A stretch of DNA of 64,000 nucleotides from Streptomyces inhibens (GCF_003389455.1 NZ_QUAC01000011.1:1-64000), one strand, 5' to 3'. Shown: positions 15,091 through 24,386, numbered from the stretch's first letter. Notes: generated by a model from the letters alone, not told the origin. Numbers and translations are program-made.

Positions 15091-15999
15091 TCAGGTGGTG
15101 GTACCCCGGCAATCGGCAAGGGCTTCGCATATCGTGCGTCGGCCGACGTCGGCGAGGACGGGGTTGGTGACGCGGTAGTAATGCAGTGCGGTGAGCCCGA
15201 AGCACAGCGCCCAGCCGCGCCCCCGGGCCCATGTCGCATCGTCGGCGCCGGCCGCCGCGCGGAACAGATCGCGGGTCTCGGCGGACAGCACCGCCCAGGC
15301 GGCCATCATGTCGCAGGCAGGGTCGCCGACGCCCAGCCCTCCGAAGTCGATGACAGCGCTGAGCCGGCCGTCCCGGGCCAGCAGGTTTCCCGGCAGGAGG
15401 TCGCTGTGGACCCAGACGGGCGCGCCGTGCCACGCCGGAACCCGCAACGCCGCTTCCCACGCCGCCGTCGCGGCTGCTCCGTCCAGCGTGCCGTCCGCGT
15501 CCAAGTCCCGGATCGCGACGCGGACATCGTCATCGCGGGTACGCAGCGGCCCGCCACGAAAGGACGGCGGTCCGGCCGTCGCGTCGACCTGCCGCAGGGC
15601 CACGACGAAGCGGCCCAGCTCAACGGCCGCCGCGCGCAGATCGGTGAGGGGCTCGTCGAAGACGTTCTCGCCGTCGAGCCAGCGGTAGACCGACCACGGC
15701 AAGTCGTACCCCTCGCCGGGAACGCCCTTGCCGAGCGGCATCGGTACGGCGAGCGGGAGCAACGGTGCGAGCCGCGGCAGCCACCGCTGCTCCTTGTCGA
15801 CCCCGCGGGCGGCGCCAGGGGTGAGCGGCAGGCGCACGGCCATGTCGTCGCCCAGCCGGTACATCGCGTTGTCGGTGCCGGCGGAACGGACCTTGGTGAC
15901 GGGGAGATCCGCCCACTGCGGGAACTGCGCGGCGACCAGCCGGCCGACCAGCGACGCGTCGATATCGACCTCGTCGGCATGCATCTTCGCGCTGGTCAT
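15091..15999 (-). CDS. Aminoglycoside phosphotransferase (APH) family kinase
   Basis: A 302-residue APH/choline-kinase fold protein. The Brenner-type catalytic motif VHSDLLPGNLL (catalytic Asp in HSD, Asn in GN) and the metal-binding VIDFGGLGVGDPACD are intact, with TDNAMYRLGDDMAVRLP as the nucleotide-binding strand region. Members phosphorylate antibiotics or small metabolites; this subtype is common in streptomycetes and its substrate is unknown. The open frame extends 87 codons upstream, but ATG 15999 (MTSAKMHADEVDID) has a purine-rich GGAGAGGG site and starts at the family-typical position. Confidence 0.88.
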   Translation of the reverse strand: MTSAKMHADEVDIDASLVGRLVAAQFPQWADLPVTKVRSAGTDNAMYRLGDDMAVRLPLTPGAARGVDKEQRWLPRLAPLLPLAVPMPLGKGVPGEGYDLPWSVYRWLDGENVFDEPLTDLRAAAVELGRFVVALRQVDATAGPPSFRGGPLRTRDDDVRVAIRDLDADGTLDGAAATAAWEAALRVPAWHGAPVWVHSDLLPGNLLARDGRLSAVIDFGGLGVGDPACDMMAAWAVLSAETRDLFRAAAGADDATWARGRGWALCFGLTALHYYRVTNPVLADVGRRTICEALADCRGTTT

Positions 16000-16288
16000 C
16001 GACCCTCTCCCCCCATCCGGAGCGACTTCGGCCCCGGAGCGTGTTCGACACCGACGTCCTCGGCACCGGAACGTGTTCGGCAGTACAACGGGCTCCCCAT
16101 CACACCCTCCGGGGCGAAGTCCGTCCACTTGTTTACGACGAGGCCGGGCGCCACCCCTCCGTACGCGTCGGCCGCCCGGCGAGCGCCGGAGCCGACCGCC
16201 TTGGTCCTGCCCCGCTGTCCCCCTGCATCTGCACGCCGCCATGCGGGCGGACTTGGGCATCGCCTGCGACTGAGCGGGCCCGGACGCC

Positions 16289-17023
16289 TCACGGTCCGGC
16301 GAGCCCCGTCAGGCGCAGGACGGCATCGAGCCCTCGGATGTGTCCAGGCGCGGCGCCGGCCGGCAGGACATAGGAGCGCAGGCCGGCGCCGACGGCTCCG
16401 CCGTCCTTGGCCGGATTGTCGCCCACCATCAGCGTCTCGGCGGGGTCGACGCCCAGTTCGCGGCAGGCATGCTGGAACAGCAACGGGTCCGGCTTCTCGG
16501 TGTGGTGCTCGAAGGAGTGCACCCAGGAGGAGAAATGGCGGTCCAGTCCGTGGTGGGCGAAGGTGGCGCGCAGATCCCAGCCCACATCGCTGACCACCCC
16601 CAGCGCTATACCGCTGCACGTCAGTTGATCCAGCGTGGACCCGGTGTCCGCGTACGGCACCCACTGCTCAGGAGCCTGCAGCTGGCCGTAGAGCACATCG
16701 GCCACCGGTGCCAGCTCCGGGACCGACGCATACCAGGTGGTGAAGGCGTGCCGATGAGCCTTGGCGGACACATCCCGAGCGCGCTGGGCCTCGATCACTT
16801 CCGGGTCCGACAGTCCGGCTTCGAGCCCGTCCAGCAGCCCGTCCATGGCACCGTCGTCCACCGGCCGTCCCAACGCCGCCCGAATTCTGCCCGCATACGT
16901 TGCGATCTGGAACAAGGTGCCGGAGAAGTCGAAGAGCACGGCCCGCACGGCAGGCGGCGATTCCTGCGAGGCGGCCGTGGCGCGGATGGGGCCTTCAGGA
17001 CCGCAGACGGGGATGCCGTTCAT
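16289..17023 (-). CDS. HAD-superfamily hydrolase
   Basis: A 244-residue HAD-like phosphatase. Motif I is FDFSGTLF, with the nucleophile Asp but Ser where most phosphatases have the general acid/base Asp (DxD). Motif II is LGVVSDVGWD and motif IV VGDNPAKDGG. This DFSGT variant is typical of a Streptomyces HAD-IA subgroup. The substrate is unknown. The start at ATG 17023 is preceded by GAAGGAAA; upstream in-frame sequence lacks homology character. It lies downstream of the alpha-glucoside operon on the same strand but is separated from it by a hairpin. Confidence 0.85.
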   Translation of the reverse strand: MNGIPVCGPEGPIRATAASQESPPAVRAVLFDFSGTLFQIATYAGRIRAALGRPVDDGAMDGLLDGLEAGLSDPEVIEAQRARDVSAKAHRHAFTTWYASVPELAPVADVLYGQLQAPEQWVPYADTGSTLDQLTCSGIALGVVSDVGWDLRATFAHHGLDRHFSSWVHSFEHHTEKPDPLLFQHACRELGVDPAETLMVGDNPAKDGGAVGAGLRSYVLPAGAAPGHIRGLDAVLRLTGLAGP

Positions 17024-17230
17024 GGGGTTTCCTTCTTTGCGTTTCCGGCGGCGAGGGGCGACTCGCCTTGCCGCGGCTGGAGGCGATACCGGACGGACCT
17101 GAGTATCTACCGCAGCCTTTGCCCGGAGGAGGGAAACGGAGGCAAACGGGGCGCGCTGTTGAAGGACAACCGTGATGCCGAACCTTTCGAGGAGCTGCAC
17201 GAGTGCAGGCCGGGCACATCGGTGACGAAC

Positions 17231-17254
17231 CGGCCCGGTCCGGCTGCCGGGCCG
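17231..17254 (-). terminator. Hairpin after the alpha-glucoside transporter operon
   Basis: CGGCCCGG at 17231-17238 pairs perfectly with CCGGGCCG at 17247-17254 around an 8-nt loop, about 60 bp past the stop of the MalG-like permease gene on the minus strand. Confidence 0.6.
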
Positions 17255-17311
17255 GGCAGAGTGCGAGGTGCATCGGTCCCTTCGCACTCCGCCCCGGCGG
17301 CAGACCGCGGC

Positions 17312-18193
17312 CTACTTGACCGAGCCGGCCATGATGCCCTGCACGAAATGCCGTTGGAACGCGAAGAACACGACCAGCGGAACGATCAGGGACAGGAACG
17401 CGCCGGGCGCCAGTACCCCGATGTTGCTGCCGAACTGCCTCATCTGCGACTGGAGGGCCACCGTCAGCGGCTGTGACTCGTTGTCGGCGAAGAGGAGGGC
17501 GACCAGCATGTCGTTCCAGACCCACAGGAACTGGAAGATGGCGAGGCTGGCGATGGCGGGGCGGCCCAGTGGCAGGACGAGTTGGGAGAAGATCCGCCAC
17601 TCCCCGCCGCCGTCCATCCGCGCGGCCTCCAGCATTTCCTTGGGGATCTCCGCGAAGTAGTTGCGGAGGAGGAAGATGGCGAAGGGCAGACCGTAGGCGG
17701 TGTGGAAGAGCACCACACCGGGGATGGAGCCGAACAGGCCGAGCGCGCCGAACAGTTTGGCCACCGGCAGCAGTCCGATCTGGACCGGCACCACGAGCAT
17801 GGCGACCACCAGCAGGAAGATCCAGTCCCGGCCGGGGAACTCCAGCCAGGCGAAGGCGTATCCGGCCAGGGCGGCGATCACCACGACGGCGACGGTGGTG
17901 GGCACCGAGATCAGTACGGTGTTCCAGAACGCCTGGGTGATGCCCGAGTCCTTCAGCAGCGCCGTGTAGTTGTCGAGGGACAGCTGACCGGGCGCGGTGA
18001 GGGCGGTCCACCAGCCACTGCTCGCATTCGCCTCCTCCGTACGGAGGGAGGAGAGGAAGAGGCCGGCGGCGGGGGTGAGCCACACCAGGCCGATGACGAG
18101 CAGGAACACCTGGATCACGCCGCGGCTGAGCCATTTCGCCGGCCGTGCCGTCATCCTCCTGCGGGGCCCGGTGGTTGCACGGACGGTGGTCAT
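17312..18193 (-). CDS. Carbohydrate ABC transporter permease, MalG-like
   Basis: A 293-residue inner-membrane permease with six predicted helices. The EAA loop that docks on the ATPase reads EMLEAARMDGGGEWRIFSQLVLPLGRP, canonical for the MalG/CUT1 family. Start ATG 18193 overlaps the upstream permease stop by ATGA, indicating translational coupling, and AGGAG precedes it. No ATP-binding subunit is encoded nearby. Streptomycetes use a shared MsiK ATPase for CUT1 importers, and I infer the same here. It is the last gene of the operon. Confidence 0.93.
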   Translation of the reverse strand: MTTVRATTGPRRRMTARPAKWLSRGVIQVFLLVIGLVWLTPAAGLFLSSLRTEEANASSGWWTALTAPGQLSLDNYTALLKDSGITQAFWNTVLISVPTTVAVVVIAALAGYAFAWLEFPGRDWIFLLVVAMLVVPVQIGLLPVAKLFGALGLFGSIPGVVLFHTAYGLPFAIFLLRNYFAEIPKEMLEAARMDGGGEWRIFSQLVLPLGRPAIASLAIFQFLWVWNDMLVALLFADNESQPLTVALQSQMRQFGSNIGVLAPGAFLSLIVPLVVFFAFQRHFVQGIMAGSVK

Positions 18194-19593
18194 GACTGGC
18201 TCCTGCGGAAACGTCGGATGTTGAGGGCCATGGCCGGGACCACCAGGAGGAGCAGCAGTACGCCGAGGGCGCTGCCGAGTCCCTGGTTGTTGCCGCCGCC
18301 GAAGGAGACCAGCCACATCTGCAGGGCCAGGACATTGGCGTCCTGCTGTACCGGTCCGGGGGCGATGATGTAGACGAGGTCGAAGACCTTCATCACGTTG
18401 ATCACCATCGTCACGAACACGACGCCCAGGACGGGGCTGAGCAGCGGAACGGTGATCCTGCGGAAGACCTGCCATTCGTTCGCGCCGTCCATCCGGGCGG
18501 CCTCCATGACATCCCGCGGCATCGAGGAGAGTCCGGCGCCGATCAGGACGAGCGCGAAGCCGGTCCAGATCCACATATAGGCGCCGATGATGGCGGGGGT
18601 GATGAGGGCCGGGCCGAGCCAGGAGATGCCCTGGTAGGGGGCGGCGAAGTCGTTCGCGGGGAGCTGGACGGCGTAGGACCCGGGGGCCAGACCGGTCAGG
18701 CGGTAGGAGCCGTCCGGTCCGGTGGTGGCCTTGGCCGCCACCTTGCCGTGGGAGTCGACCGCCTCGACGGAGAGCTTCGGCAGTCCGCGCTCACCGCGGT
18801 CGACCGTGCCGGGCTTGCCGCCACCGCCGGGGGTGAAGTCGAGGTAGACCACTCCGCGCAGTTCGCCGTCGGCGGCCGGGGCCTTGGCGGCGGATGCGGC
18901 GGGTCGTGCCGCCGGGGGCATTTCCTTGGGCGGGACGCCGACCAGGCCGAGGTTGACGGTGTTTCCGGGGCTGGTGCGGTGGGTGGTGCGGTAGGAGCCG
19001 TCGTGGCCCTTGGTCAGCTGCTTGTCGCCGAGGCGCGCCTTGGCGGTCGGGAAGGAGGTGTTTTCCCCCTGGAAGTTGTCGTGGACGCTCACCGCCACCG
19101 CGTTGAGCACACCGCGCTGCGGGTCCTGCTCGTAGGCGAGGCGGAAGATGATGCCGGCGGCGAGGAAGGAGATCGCCATCGGCATGAACATCAGCAGTTT
19201 GAACGCCGTCTTCCAGCGGATCTTCTCGGTCAGTACGGCCAGGACCAGGCCGAGTCCGGTCAGCAGCGCGGGGGCGAAGACGACCCAGATCGCGCTGTTG
19301 CGGATGGCCCGGAGTGTGGCCGGGTCCTGGAACATCTCGGTGTAGTTGTCGGCGCCGACGAAGGTGTCGCCCGAGGCGTCGTACATGCTGCGGATGACCG
19401 AGAACACGATGGGGTACGCGACGAGGGCGCCCAGCAGCAACAGTGCCGGCAGCAGGAAGACCGCGGCGATGCGCCGGCGGCGCCGGACGGCGCGCCGCAC
19501 GGGGGCGGCGGGCCTGCCGGGTTTGCCACGCGGGGGGAGGGGCGGGGCGCCGCGCGTCGTGGCGGGCGCCTCCGCAGGAGTGGTGACAGGCAT
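18190..19593 (-). CDS. Carbohydrate ABC transporter permease, MalF-like, with a large inserted extracellular domain
   Basis: A 467-residue permease. Residues 40-150 hold the first helices, and the C-terminal half holds the remaining helices with the EAA loop DVMEAARMDGANEWQVFRRITVPLL. Between them, residues about 155-325 form a non-hydrophobic insertion. Its second half (GLPKLSVEAVDSHGKVAAKATTGPDGSYRLTGL) resembles carboxypeptidase-regulatory or SdrD-type beta-sandwich folds; its first half is low-complexity and Ala/Pro-rich. E. coli MalF has a P2 loop in the comparable place, but of different sequence. The start at ATG 19593 gives the family-typical N-terminus. Confidence 0.9.
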   Translation of the reverse strand: MPVTTPAEAPATTRGAPPLPPRGKPGRPAAPVRRAVRRRRRIAAVFLLPALLLLGALVAYPIVFSVIRSMYDASGDTFVGADNYTEMFQDPATLRAIRNSAIWVVFAPALLTGLGLVLAVLTEKIRWKTAFKLLMFMPMAISFLAAGIIFRLAYEQDPQRGVLNAVAVSVHDNFQGENTSFPTAKARLGDKQLTKGHDGSYRTTHRTSPGNTVNLGLVGVPPKEMPPAARPAASAAKAPAADGELRGVVYLDFTPGGGGKPGTVDRGERGLPKLSVEAVDSHGKVAAKATTGPDGSYRLTGLAPGSYAVQLPANDFAAPYQGISWLGPALITPAIIGAYMWIWTGFALVLIGAGLSSMPRDVMEAARMDGANEWQVFRRITVPLLSPVLGVVFVTMVINVMKVFDLVYIIAPGPVQQDANVLALQMWLVSFGGGNNQGLGSALGVLLLLLVVPAMALNIRRFRRSQS

Positions 19594-19612
19594 GGATCGA
19601 GCCCCTTGGTCC

Positions 19613-20947
19613 TTAGTTTCCGTACGCCTTGGCGGCGGCGGCCTCAAGCTTGTGGGCCGTTGCCGCGGCGTCGGAGGGGTCGCGCAGGAAGTCCTGCAGC
19701 AGCTTCCATTCGCCGGCTCCCTGGGTGCCGCCGAAGGCCGCCGGGGCCTGGTCGGACATGTCGAAACGCACGGAGTTCCCGGCGTCGGTCAGCGACTGGG
19801 CGGCCTTACGGGTCACCTCGTCGTGGTACGAGCCCGCCGGCACCTTCTTGTTGGGCGAGATGTAGCCGCCGGCCTTGGCCCAGATGGCCGACGCCTCGGG
19901 GGTGGCCAGGTACTTCACCAGGTCCATGGCCGCCTTCTTGTTCTTCCCGGCCTTGAGGACCACGGCGGCGTCACCACCGCTGACCACCGGCGCCTTGCCG
20001 CCGTCGACCGCGGGGAACGGGAAGAACTTCGCGTCCTTGCCGACCTCCTTGTGCAGCTCGTCGGTGACCAGGGCGCTGACGAAGTCACCCTCGTAGACCA
20101 TGGCCGCCGCCGGCTCCGGGCCGAAGACCTGCTGGACGGACTCGGGGAAGTCGGTGCGCAGCGCGCCCGAACCGCCGCCGGCCACCAGGTTCTTGTCGCC
20201 GAACAGCTTGCCGAGCGTGGTCAGCGCCTTGACCACGGTGGGGTGCGTCCACGGGATCTTGTGGGCGGCGAGCTTGTCGTAGTTCTCCTGTCCGGCCTGG
20301 GAGAGGTAGATGTTCTCGAACCAGTCGGTCAGCGGCCAGCCGGCCTCGCCCGCGACGGAGAAGGCGGGCACGCCCGAGTCGGAGAGCGCGCGGCCCGACT
20401 TCAGCATCTCCTGGTAGGACTTCGCGGGCTTGACGCCGGCCTGCGCGAAGGCCTCGGGGCTGTACCAGACCGTCGACTTGTGGGAGGCCTTGAAGTACAG
20501 GCCGTAGTAGGTCTTGTCGACCGTGCCGTAGTCCTTCCACACCTGCGCGAAGTTCTTCTTGGCCTCGGCGCCGATCTCCGCCGACAGGGGCGCCAGCCAG
20601 CCCTTCTTGGCGAACTGCTGGAGCACGCCGACCTGCGGGACCATCACCACATCGGGCGCGTTGCCGCCTTCGATCTGGCTGCCCACGACGGTGGAGACAT
20701 TGTCGCCGGTGGAGGCGAAGGTGACCTTCGCGCCGGTCTTCTCGGAGAAGGCGTCCAGGACCTTCTTGAAGTTCTGCTGTTCCACGCCGGTCCAGACGCC
20801 GGCCACGGTGATCGTCTGGCCGTTGAGCTCCTGCTTACCGCCCCCGGCGGAAACTCCGCCGCCGCATGCGGTGGCGGTGAGCGCGAGGCCGAGCACGGCC
20901 GCGCCGGATATGGCGGTTCGGGTGTGGCGTACCGCGGTGTGTCTCAT
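19613..20947 (-). CDS. Extracellular sugar-binding lipoprotein of an alpha-glucoside ABC importer
   Basis: A 444-residue family-1 (MalE/AglE-like) solute-binding protein. The N-terminus has a signal peptide ending in the lipobox LTATAC, so it is probably lipid-anchored outside the membrane. Characteristic features include GVWTGVEQQNFKKVLDAFSEKTGAKV, APDVVMVPQVG and YISPNKKVP. The substrate is inferred from the adjacent alpha-glucosidase gene and the permeases just downstream: maltose, trehalose or related alpha-glucosides. The start at ATG 20947 follows a purine stretch 80 bp after the GH13 gene. Confidence 0.93.
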   Translation of the reverse strand: MRHTAVRHTRTAISGAAVLGLALTATACGGGVSAGGGKQELNGQTITVAGVWTGVEQQNFKKVLDAFSEKTGAKVTFASTGDNVSTVVGSQIEGGNAPDVVMVPQVGVLQQFAKKGWLAPLSAEIGAEAKKNFAQVWKDYGTVDKTYYGLYFKASHKSTVWYSPEAFAQAGVKPAKSYQEMLKSGRALSDSGVPAFSVAGEAGWPLTDWFENIYLSQAGQENYDKLAAHKIPWTHPTVVKALTTLGKLFGDKNLVAGGGSGALRTDFPESVQQVFGPEPAAAMVYEGDFVSALVTDELHKEVGKDAKFFPFPAVDGGKAPVVSGGDAAVVLKAGKNKKAAMDLVKYLATPEASAIWAKAGGYISPNKKVPAGSYHDEVTRKAAQSLTDAGNSVRFDMSDQAPAAFGGTQGAGEWKLLQDFLRDPSDAAATAHKLEAAAAKAYGN

Positions 20948-21027
20948 GGGGGGATTCCCTTCGGTCGGACCCGCGAGGTCGGGCTGTCGAGGTGGAGCGG
21001 TGGAGGTGGAGCGGTCGAGGGGTGGGG

Positions 21028-22800
21028 CTATCGGGGGTCGGCGGCGTGCATCCACCAGGCGGCGGTGGATCCCGGGAGCGTTCCCTCGGGGCAGTCGCCG
21101 CTCGCCAGCAGGGGGGTGCCGGGTACCGGGGCCGGCACCGGGTCGGTGCCGAAGTTGACGGCGCAGACCAGACCGTCGCCGCGGACGAACGCCAGCACCT
21201 GCGGCGGCGACTCCAGCCAGCGCAGAGTGCCTTCGCCGAGCTGCGGAAGGCTGCGGCGCAGTTGCAGCCCGTCGCGGTACAGGTGCCAGAACGAGCGGGT
21301 GTCGGCCAGCGCCCGGTCCGTGGCGTGTTCGGCGAACCACTCGGGCTGCGGCAGCCAGGGCTGCGCCGCGTCGGTACCGGTGGTGAAGCCGAACGGGGAG
21401 GCGTGCCCGGACCAGGGCAGCGGCACCCGGCAGCCGTCGCGGATGTGCTGCCGGCTGCCCGTACGGTGGAAGATCGGGTCGGTGAGGACCTCGTCCGGCA
21501 GGTCGACGACCTCGGGCAGGCCCAGTTCCTCGCCCTGGTAGACATACGCCGCGCCGGGGAGCGCCAGCATGAGCAGGGCGGCGGCGCGGGCGCGCGCCGG
21601 GCCCAGTCCTCCCCCGGACTCCGGCCGGGAGGTGCCCCCGGCGCTGTCGCCGGGTTCGGTCGCGTACCGGGTGACGGTCCTGACCTGGTCGTGGTTGTTG
21701 AGCACCCAGGTGACCGTGGAGCCGGTGCCCGCGATGTCGGTCAGCGCCTCGGAGATGACCTTGCGGAAGATGCCGATGTCCCAGCGCGCGGTCAGCAGGT
21801 GGAAGAAGAACGCCTGGTGCAGCTCGTCGGGCCGGACGTAGGCGGCCTGCTCGCTCGGGGTCCGTACGGAGACTTCGCCGACCAGCAGCCGGTCGTGGCC
21901 GTCCCGGGCCGTGTACTCCTCGCACAGCGCCCGCCAGTCGCGCCACACCTGGTGCACCTCGGGCTGGTTCCAGGCCAGCGGGTTGACCGAGTCGCGGGTC
22001 CGCTCGTCGGCCGACGGGTCGGGGGAATCGGGGAGCTCGGGGTGCTTGAAGAGCCCCGCGGCCACATCGATACGGAAGCCGTCCACACCGCGGTCCAGCC
22101 AGAACCGCAGCACCTTTTCGAAGTCGGCGCCCACGGCGGGGTTGCGCCAGTTCAGGTCGGGCTGCTCGGGCGTGAACATGTGGAGGTACCACTGCCCGTC
22201 CGTGCCATCCGCCTCCTTGATACGGGACCAGGCCGGGCCGCCGAACATGGCCCGCCAGTTGTTGGGCGGCAGTTCCCCGCCCGGCCCGCGCCCGTCGGCG
22301 AAGTGGAAGAGCGACCGAGACGGCCCGCCCGGCTCTTCCTCCAGGGCGGCGCGGAACCACGGGTGCTCGCTGGAGCAGTGGTTGGGGACGATGTCCAGAA
22401 GCACCTTCAGGCCGAGCCGGTGGGCGTCGGCGACCAGGAGGTCGAATTCGGCGAGGTCGCCGTATACGGGGTCCACATCGCGGTAGTTCGCGACGTCGTA
22501 GCCGTGGTCGTGCTGCGGGGAGGGGTAGAAGGGGCTGAGCCAGATGCCGTCCACCCCGAGCTTCTTGAGGTACGGCAGTCCGGTGCGGACGCCGGCGAGA
22601 TCGCCGATGCCGTCGCCGGTGCTGTCGAGGAAGCTGCGGACGTAGACCTGGTAGATCACCGCGTCGCGCCACCAGCGCTGTGCCGTGGCGTGGGACGCGC
22701 TCTCGGCGGCCGGCGAGAGCGCGGCGGAAGCCGGGCCGGGGAGGGAGGGGGAAGGCGCGGAGCCGGCCGAGTGGCCGTTCCCTGCCGTGGCTATGAGCAT
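21028..22800 (-). CDS. GH13 alpha-glucosidase (oligo-1,6-glucosidase type)
   Basis: A 590-residue cytoplasmic glycoside hydrolase. GH13 motifs are intact: DIVPNH (region I), GVDGFRIDVA with the nucleophile Asp (II), LLVGEV with the acid/base Glu (III) and LNNHDQ with the third carboxylate (IV). The domain begins WWRDAVIYQVYVRSFLDSTGDGIGDL, typical of alpha-glucosidases and trehalose/isomaltose enzymes. It heads the operon and is expected to cleave imported disaccharides to glucose. No signal peptide is present. The start at ATG 22800 is the first in-frame candidate, with only a weak ribosome site. Confidence 0.93.
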   Translation of the reverse strand: MLIATAGNGHSAGSAPSPSLPGPASAALSPAAESASHATAQRWWRDAVIYQVYVRSFLDSTGDGIGDLAGVRTGLPYLKKLGVDGIWLSPFYPSPQHDHGYDVANYRDVDPVYGDLAEFDLLVADAHRLGLKVLLDIVPNHCSSEHPWFRAALEEEPGGPSRSLFHFADGRGPGGELPPNNWRAMFGGPAWSRIKEADGTDGQWYLHMFTPEQPDLNWRNPAVGADFEKVLRFWLDRGVDGFRIDVAAGLFKHPELPDSPDPSADERTRDSVNPLAWNQPEVHQVWRDWRALCEEYTARDGHDRLLVGEVSVRTPSEQAAYVRPDELHQAFFFHLLTARWDIGIFRKVISEALTDIAGTGSTVTWVLNNHDQVRTVTRYATEPGDSAGGTSRPESGGGLGPARARAAALLMLALPGAAYVYQGEELGLPEVVDLPDEVLTDPIFHRTGSRQHIRDGCRVPLPWSGHASPFGFTTGTDAAQPWLPQPEWFAEHATDRALADTRSFWHLYRDGLQLRRSLPQLGEGTLRWLESPPQVLAFVRGDGLVCAVNFGTDPVPAPVPGTPLLASGDCPEGTLPGSTAAWWMHAADPR

Positions 22801-22855
22801 CTGCCGTGATCCCGTTCTTACATGGGCATGCCGTGCGGCCTGCGGGGTCGCTGTT

Positions 22856-22968
22856 ATGCATGCATGTTAAGTAGGGATGTCATTTGGGTGTCAACGAAAT
22901 GGTCGAAAGTAGCGGCAAGATGCCCCAGTTTGTGGGTAATTTTGATAGCCGCCTGTACTTAACAAGTA
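22856..22968 (-). promoter_or_regulatory. AT-rich operator/promoter region of the alpha-glucosidase operon
   Basis: This is the most AT-rich stretch of the region, directly upstream of the GH13 gene. It holds the palindrome ATGCATGCAT (22856-22865), GTTAAGTA (22866-22873) with its exact complement TACTTAAC (22956-22963), and the tight dyad TACTT-AAC-AAGTA (22956-22968). The two ACTTAA sites 90 bp apart suggest a looping repressor. No cognate regulator gene is adjacent except PadR about 1.6 kb away. Confidence 0.6.
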
Positions 22969-23034
22969 AGTAGAAGAGGGGGTGGTGAGGGTGCGGCAGG
23001 GACCGCTGACGGTTACGTCCGGTCGGCCGGTCGC

Positions 23035-24306
23035 TCAGCCGCGGCCGACGATGGCCCGCAGCTCCCGCGTCAGCCGCGCGACGGTCGCATCCGTGCTCCG
23101 CCGATGGACGAGCGCGTCATGCATGACCGCCTGCACCGCCAGGCTCACCTGGTCGTACTGCGGGCTCTTGAGCCGCGGCCTGGCCGCCAGTACGCTCCGC
23201 TTCAGCGTCGGAAGGTAGGGGAAACGCCGCACCAGCTTCGGATCCGTGTACAGATCCGCCCACACCGGCGGCAGCGCCCCCTCGGTGAGCACCCGGCGCT
23301 GGACCGACTCCGTCGTCAGATACGAGATCAGCTCGGCGGCCGTCTTCGGGTGCTGCGAATGCGCGTTGACCGCGAGGTTCGAGCCGCCCAGTGCGCTGGA
23401 GCCCGGCCCGTCGGGACCCGGCAGGGGTACCGCGCCGAATTTGCCCGCCACCTTCGAGGACTCCGCGTTGGCCAGCGCGTACGCATACGGCCAGTTGCGC
23501 AGGAACAGCAGCCGGCCGCCCTGGAAGGCCTTGCGGGACTCCTCCTCCTTGTACGTCAGCGCACGCTGCGGGATCCATCCCTCGCGCACCCCGTCGAGGA
23601 GGAAGGACAGGCCCCGGCGGGCCGCGGGCGAGTCCACCGTGACGCGGGTGCCCTCGCCGGCGAGCACCGTGCCGCCCGCCGACTGCACGGCCTCCACGAC
23701 GTTGGCGGTCAGCCCCTCGTACGGCAGGAACTGGCCCGCGTAACCGTCCAGCCCGTATTTGGGCGCGACCGTCTTGGCCAGCCGCGCCAACTCGGCCCAG
23801 GTGCGCGGCGGCCGCACACCCTCCCGGTCGAGCACGTCCTTGCGGTAGTAGAGCAGTCCGGCATTCGTGACATAAGGGACGGCGTACAGCCGGCCCCGGA
23901 ACGTGGCGGTGTCCACCACGGGCGGCAGGAAGTGATCCAGCGGGAACTGCCGGCCGTCCACGGGGGTGATCCACCCAGCGGCCGCGAACTCCGAGGTCCA
24001 TGCCACATCGATGTTCAGCACATCGAAACGGTCACTGTGGGAGCGCAGCTCGGTCACCATCTGGGCCCGCACCTCGTCGGCCGCGTCGGGCAGCTCGACC
24101 AGTGTCACCTTCTCCCGCGGGTGCCGGTCGTTCCAGCCGTCGAGGACTCCGCGCAGATAGCCGGTGAGGTCCCCGCCCGTCACCAAAGTGATCGGGCCCC
24201 GACCGTCCGAACCGGCGGCCGGCTCCCCGGCCTGCGCGCCCGCACTGCCCGCGAACAGCAGCGAGCAGACGAGCAGAGCCCTTCCCGCGGCACGCTTCCA
24301 CCGCAT
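23035..24306 (-). CDS. Orphan extracellular solute-binding protein (family 1)
   Basis: A 423-residue sugar-type binding protein without cognate permease genes next to it. The signal peptide ends in an AxA site (FAGSAGAQA) and no lipobox is seen, so it may be secreted rather than lipid-anchored. The body has typical family-1 features (TGYLRGVLDGWNDRHP, DVLNIDVAWTSEFAAAGWI, YYRKDVLDREGVRPPRTW). The start at ATG 24306 has a strong GGAGGAGG site. It is on the same strand as the alpha-glucosidase operon but upstream of that operon's promoter, so it is an independent unit, divergent from padR. Confidence 0.88.
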   Translation of the reverse strand: MRWKRAAGRALLVCSLLFAGSAGAQAGEPAAGSDGRGPITLVTGGDLTGYLRGVLDGWNDRHPREKVTLVELPDAADEVRAQMVTELRSHSDRFDVLNIDVAWTSEFAAAGWITPVDGRQFPLDHFLPPVVDTATFRGRLYAVPYVTNAGLLYYRKDVLDREGVRPPRTWAELARLAKTVAPKYGLDGYAGQFLPYEGLTANVVEAVQSAGGTVLAGEGTRVTVDSPAARRGLSFLLDGVREGWIPQRALTYKEEESRKAFQGGRLLFLRNWPYAYALANAESSKVAGKFGAVPLPGPDGPGSSALGGSNLAVNAHSQHPKTAAELISYLTTESVQRRVLTEGALPPVWADLYTDPKLVRRFPYLPTLKRSVLAARPRLKSPQYDQVSLAVQAVMHDALVHRRSTDATVARLTRELRAIVGRG

Positions 24307-24360
24307 GGGCTCCTCCTCCTACAGGCGTCGACGGGACACTGGACCGACAGCCCGCCCCAT

Positions 24361-24386
24361 GTATACCTGTTAGATATGCGGGATAC
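24361..24386. promoter_or_regulatory. Candidate dyad between the orphan binding protein and padR
   Basis: GTATACC at 24361-24367 and GGGATAC at 24380-24386 form an imperfect inverted repeat (six of seven positions) with 12-nt spacing, in an AT-rich patch of the 171-bp divergent region. It could be an autoregulatory PadR operator or a sigma-type promoter element. Confidence 0.4.

Noticed and set aside
20948..22861. Upstream extension of the sugar-binding protein frame through the GH13 gene, suggesting a giant fusion
   Set aside because: The extension is out of frame with the GH13 enzyme and Arg/Pro-rich; a signal peptide with lipobox starts at 20947.
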